Assembly: GCF_032884065.1 (NCBI RefSeq)
Contig: NC_088865.1
Span: 50,882,489-50,946,488, forward strand
Direction of reading: 5' to 3'
DNA: 64,000 bases
Source of the DNA: Artemia franciscana
Taxonomy: Eukaryota > Arthropoda > Branchiopoda > Anostraca > Artemiidae
Below the pieces are notes generated by a model, which had not been told where the DNA came from, ran no database searches, and was given only the letters and a program-made list of their open reading frames with translations. This document shows positions 60,769 to 64,000 of the stretch, piece by piece. Positions within the stretch are counted from its first letter, which is position 1. Each line of letters starts with the position of its first letter. Position numbers and translations under genes: made by a program.

Positions 60769-61472
60769 CTAAGGTTTCATAATAGGCATTCCCCTACATT
60801 CTTCAGAAGTTGCACTGAGTTTTACCATTTTAAGTCTCTTCCACAAATGAGGACTATCCACCACTGATGGTCCAACCCTCTTAAAGCTACTCTGAGATTG
60901 CAGACATACACCTAAAGATTCAGATGACAGAGAGTTTCTATTGTCTGTCTTGATGTTTTGTAGAGTGCTGAACAACCTTTCCACCACAACATTTGAAAAC
61001 GGAAGTGAAAGAAGATACCTTCTGAAGGTTCTTAAATCTCAGTGACCCACAAGGCGTTTTCATTGACAAAATTTTCCGCTCGAAAAGTAAAGGACTTTCT
61101 AGTAGCTTAAACGGAACTTCTAGTGTACTGATGTTCCTTAACCCACTGTATATTCTCTTCTTGTACCAGTCTGGACTGCTGTAAAAGTGGAAGAACAGTA
61201 GAAGCGTAGGGGGTTCCATGTTTGCAGCCTTACATGGTTAAAGCATGACCAAGTGCTTAAATATAGGGGGCTGAAAAATCAAACCTAATCTGCACTTGAT
61301 TAATACACTCCTGGTAGAACTCCCTTGCTGTTCTGAGAATAATTTGGACATTAGCGTCCTCGTATGTGAGGTTCCTTTCTTCGACATACTCTCGAAGAAT
61401 TGTAGTTAAATATTTTGCTTGATTAATGTCGCTCTCTCGATCTAATAAGGGAAGATTATTTGATGCAACCAT
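60769..61472 (-). pseudogene. hAT-type transposase remnant, C-terminal part
   Basis: The minus strand starts with VASNNLPLLDRESDINQAKY (61472 down). It shifts frame through a YKKRIYSGLRNISTLEVPFK region and ends with VVERLFSTLQNIKTDNRNSL, then SSESLG, near 60910. The (V/A)ERxFS...IKTDxRN(S/R)L pattern is the hAT C-terminal dimerisation motif. At least two frameshifts are present. It lies just upstream of LTO1. Confidence 0.72.
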
Positions 61473-61679
61473 CGCAAATTAAACTAGGGCCTGGAATAAT
61501 TCAAGTTCAGGGGTGGCTCGAAAGGGGGTGACTCAAACCCCTGGTTTTTCAAAACCTTATAAGTCGTTTATTTTAACCTCGTCGAGGTTTCAGATGCTCA
61601 ATTCTGAGACAGTTCAAGCTGTATATCTTATTCTTGGAAAAACTTGCTTTTTCAAACTTCTCGGTAAAGAAATACCTGA

Positions 61680-62275
61680 TTTTGACAAAACTCAGCTTCA
61701 ATTATAAATATTGAATACCGAATTCGCTTGTAAATAGAATGGAGTTGTTTTATTTGATCGTATAATTTCAGTTTTCTAGTGTCGTTTGCAACAGAGTCGT
61801 TTAGATTAAACCAAGTTTAAAGGCACTGGTAGCAAATCATGCTTAAAAACTGCTTATGTTTGCGTATGATTTACTTTTGTCTGGTCGTTCAGTTTTAGTC
61901 CCTACTTTTTGTAAAGTAGTAACTTACCCAGTTACAAAGTGCTCAATTCAGTCAATGACAGTCCACGTTGCATTTCCCTTCTCCTAAAAAGACTTAAAGA
62001 TTTTCAGATTTCTTAGCAGACAAAAGGTTGATTTTAGCCTTGCCTGGCTTCAGTTGTAGATACTGAAAACTCTATTTGCATATAAGTAGAATATAGTCGT
62101 TTTATTTTATAGTTTAATTCTTCTCTTTAATAATCTCGGATTTAAACAGAGTCGTTTAAATTAAATCAGATTTAAAGGGACTGGTTTGGTAGCCTAGAGA
62201 CTGGCCTTAAGAATATACTTGTGCTCTTTTGTCTGATGATTCAGTAGCTCTGGAAAATTTAACTGAAGCCTGATA
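61680..62275. repeat. Diverged tandem duplication, about 350-bp period
   Basis: Shared in order by 61735-61900 and 62085-62255: 'agaatggagttgttttattt' versus 'agaatatagtcgttttattt', then 'cagagtcgttta', then 'gatttaaagg(c/g)actgg', then 'cttttgtctg'. No coding potential. Confidence 0.55.
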
Positions 62276-62279
62276 ATAA

Positions 62280-63085
62280 AATTAAAACAAACGAAAAGTA
62301 AGAGACAACGTCACGCGGATGGATTGTCGGTCAAACTTTGACTATGAGTGGAAAAGAAGGCAAGAAATTTCTAAACGCAATGGGAAAGTAATAAGAATTC
62401 AAAGAATAGGAGCCCCACAAAACCTCTTCAAAGCAAATGTAGACAAGAGAATGAAAAAAAAATCTCGATAACAATACAAGGTTAAGAAGGATACAACACC
62501 TGAAAAGGACAAGCAAGACTTGGCCATGTACCCAGAATCTTTTTTCTCTTGCACAAGAGTGCTTTTGAATACCCTGGGATAGCTCGTTCGAATTGGGAGG
62601 AAAGTTTTTGTCTGAGACAAAAAAATACACAACGTTCAAACCTCTAACGAACAGAAATTAGATGAGAAATTTTTCAAAATGGTCCCAAAAGCGACAAATT
62701 CGAAAAAAAGCTTGGGTAAATGTGGTTTTCGGCAATGCCACAAAATCAAGAGCAAAGGCGGAAAAAGGAAAAGGCGAAAAGAGAAAAGGCGAAGAAAGGA
62801 AAACTAGTAATTCATTTCTCTCCCAAGTCACAAAAACAGCTTTGTTCTATTTTTGTCACCTCACCAATAGCAACAGTCATGGGGATTTCTAACTTGTGAA
62901 AAAAAAAAAGAAAAAAAAAGTTAAGGCTTTACAGCAAGCAAAAGATTAAGAAACAAAGAGAAAAATGGTGAAACTTTGTTCAAAGTGTTTAACATCTAGC
63001 ATAATATGTGGCACCTCCCAATACCCGACAAAGACCGCAAAACTGCATCTATTTACCCATAATTCCTCAGAGCGAGTTCACATGA
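62280..63085. other. No gene recognised
   Basis: ORFs on both strands overlap without motifs. A purine-rich stretch, aaaaggcgaaaagagaaaagg, lies at about 62765-62800. Confidence 0.4.
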
Positions 63086-63089
63086 CATT

Positions 63090-63700
63090 CTTTCAGCAGA
63101 AGTCAGGGTGAAGATCCTTGACGATGTTTTGGATTCAGAATTTTATTTTGATGCCAAACCTGAGGCTTAACATTTTTGTTAGGCTTGCGGGCATAATCCG
63201 CAATACCAGCTCCGAAGGAAACCTAGAAAGAGACTATTAGATGTTTGCGAGGCTAATGACGAAACCGGGTAATGTATGGCAGAAAGTATAGCAAGAACAC
63301 TGTCAAAGAGAAGAATTCTTCTGGATAAACTAGCTTTCCAGTCTTATTATTATGCAAATGCGATGTCTGGTCAATTTAATGGAGCCCAGCACGAAATATC
63401 TGAACGTCTTGATTGCCTTGTGCTCTTTATTCCCTGACAGGCCCACAGACAAAACATGTTATAGGACATAGAGGAAATTCATCTCTTTGGATAGTTGAGT
63501 TTTCCAACATCCTCGACAAAATAAACGTATTTTTTCTTCACCTAAAAAGCATTTGCCACCCTCAATGCTCTCTTCGATTGAAAACAGCTCTAATGTCTGA
63601 AACCTGTCAAGGACCTGGTAAACTGCAAGGGCTGAAACCAGGGATGACAAAACTTTTTGGGACCAAAGTGTCAAATTCAGCAAAAAAGGGACACTTTTAG
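63090..63700 (+). pseudogene. hAT-type (ZMYM1/DUF4371-like) transposase remnant
   Basis: The plus strand reads SIARTLSKRRILLDKLAFQS, then YYYANAMSGQFNGAQHEISE and RLDCLVLFIP, the block usually read as QxYDxAxxMSGxFxGVQ...CxAHxxN. After a frameshift, NILDKINVFFLHLKS (the FF...S(S/T)xKR region) and KLQGLKPGMTKLFGTKVSN follow. The expected D of the CYD box is replaced by Y. Its frames are broken in at least three places. It belongs to a different hAT branch from the copy at 57.8 kb. Confidence 0.68.
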
Positions 63701-64000
63701 TATCCTCCTAGAGAATTAGCCAATATACTTTAAAAGTTGACAAATAAAGGCTTTAAATGGTTTTTTCGCAACTCCAGGACCAGATTTGCATTCTTCTTTT
63801 TCAAGTAAAAGCAAAGCGGTTCTTCAAATAAGTAAAATCCCATGTTGAACCTCAAATCGCCTAATGCGCGAAGAAGAAAAAGAATTCAGTACAATTTCTC
63901 GGGTTCTCTCGAACCTTCGGTTGTACTAGTTATACTAGTTATTCTTCTTCCGAAAACTCAGTAGAGCCCTGTTTTTATTATGGCTTTTTTCGGCAACAGA
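63701..64000. other. No feature recognised
   Basis: It contains a short direct repeat, actagttatactagttat, at about 63926-63944. The window ends before any gene can be seen. Confidence 0.4.

Overview
This window is eukaryotic, almost certainly from an arthropod or similar invertebrate. It is AT-rich, has spliced genes with GT-AG introns, and is packed with animal-type transposons: RTE-like and other LINEs, a Penelope-like element, Helitrons, mariner, hAT and a Ty3/Gypsy fragment. I cannot name the species. A branchiopod crustacean would fit, but that is a guess.

Two host genes account for most of the length and both lie on the minus strand. LTO1 (the Fe-S adaptor partner of YAE1) has exon 1 at 60263-60338 and exon 2 at 42738-43057. 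Together they give 131 residues, including a full deca-GX3 repeat and a C-terminal Asp-Phe. METTL25 (a class I SAM-dependent methyltransferase-like protein) begins only 398 bp after the LTO1 stop. It runs through five exons from 42339 to 17058 and gives 463 residues with all junctions in phase. A third host-like fragment is an R3H-domain terminal exon on the plus strand at about 8961-9249, convergent with METTL25.

Layout. 1-8.4 kb: a minus-strand LINE remnant, an array of a dispersed G-tract-rich repeat, and a foldback (long-TIR) repeat family. 8.9-9.3 kb: the R3H exon. 11.6-16.7 kb: two degenerate RTE LINE copies. 17.0-42.3 kb: METTL25, whose introns hold Helitron ends, a 137-bp satellite, two head-to-head Helitrons between long (TA)n tracts, a rearranged mariner, a Penelope remnant, a two-ORF LINE split by a later insertion, and a broken copy of part of METTL25 exon 1. 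42.7-60.3 kb: LTO1, whose 17-kb intron holds a tandem array, foldback copies, a palindromic Penelope-like element with a 14-bp target duplication, an RTE copy, a Gypsy RT fragment, a hAT pseudogene and a complete foldback element. 60.7-64 kb: two further hAT-type pseudogenes.

The main observations are the reconstruction of two short genes stretched over 43 kb by transposons, the repeated head-to-head architecture of Penelope-like copies with a hammerhead-like motif at their ends, and the nearly perfect inverted repeats of the foldback family. No CRISPR array, operon or bacterial feature is present.
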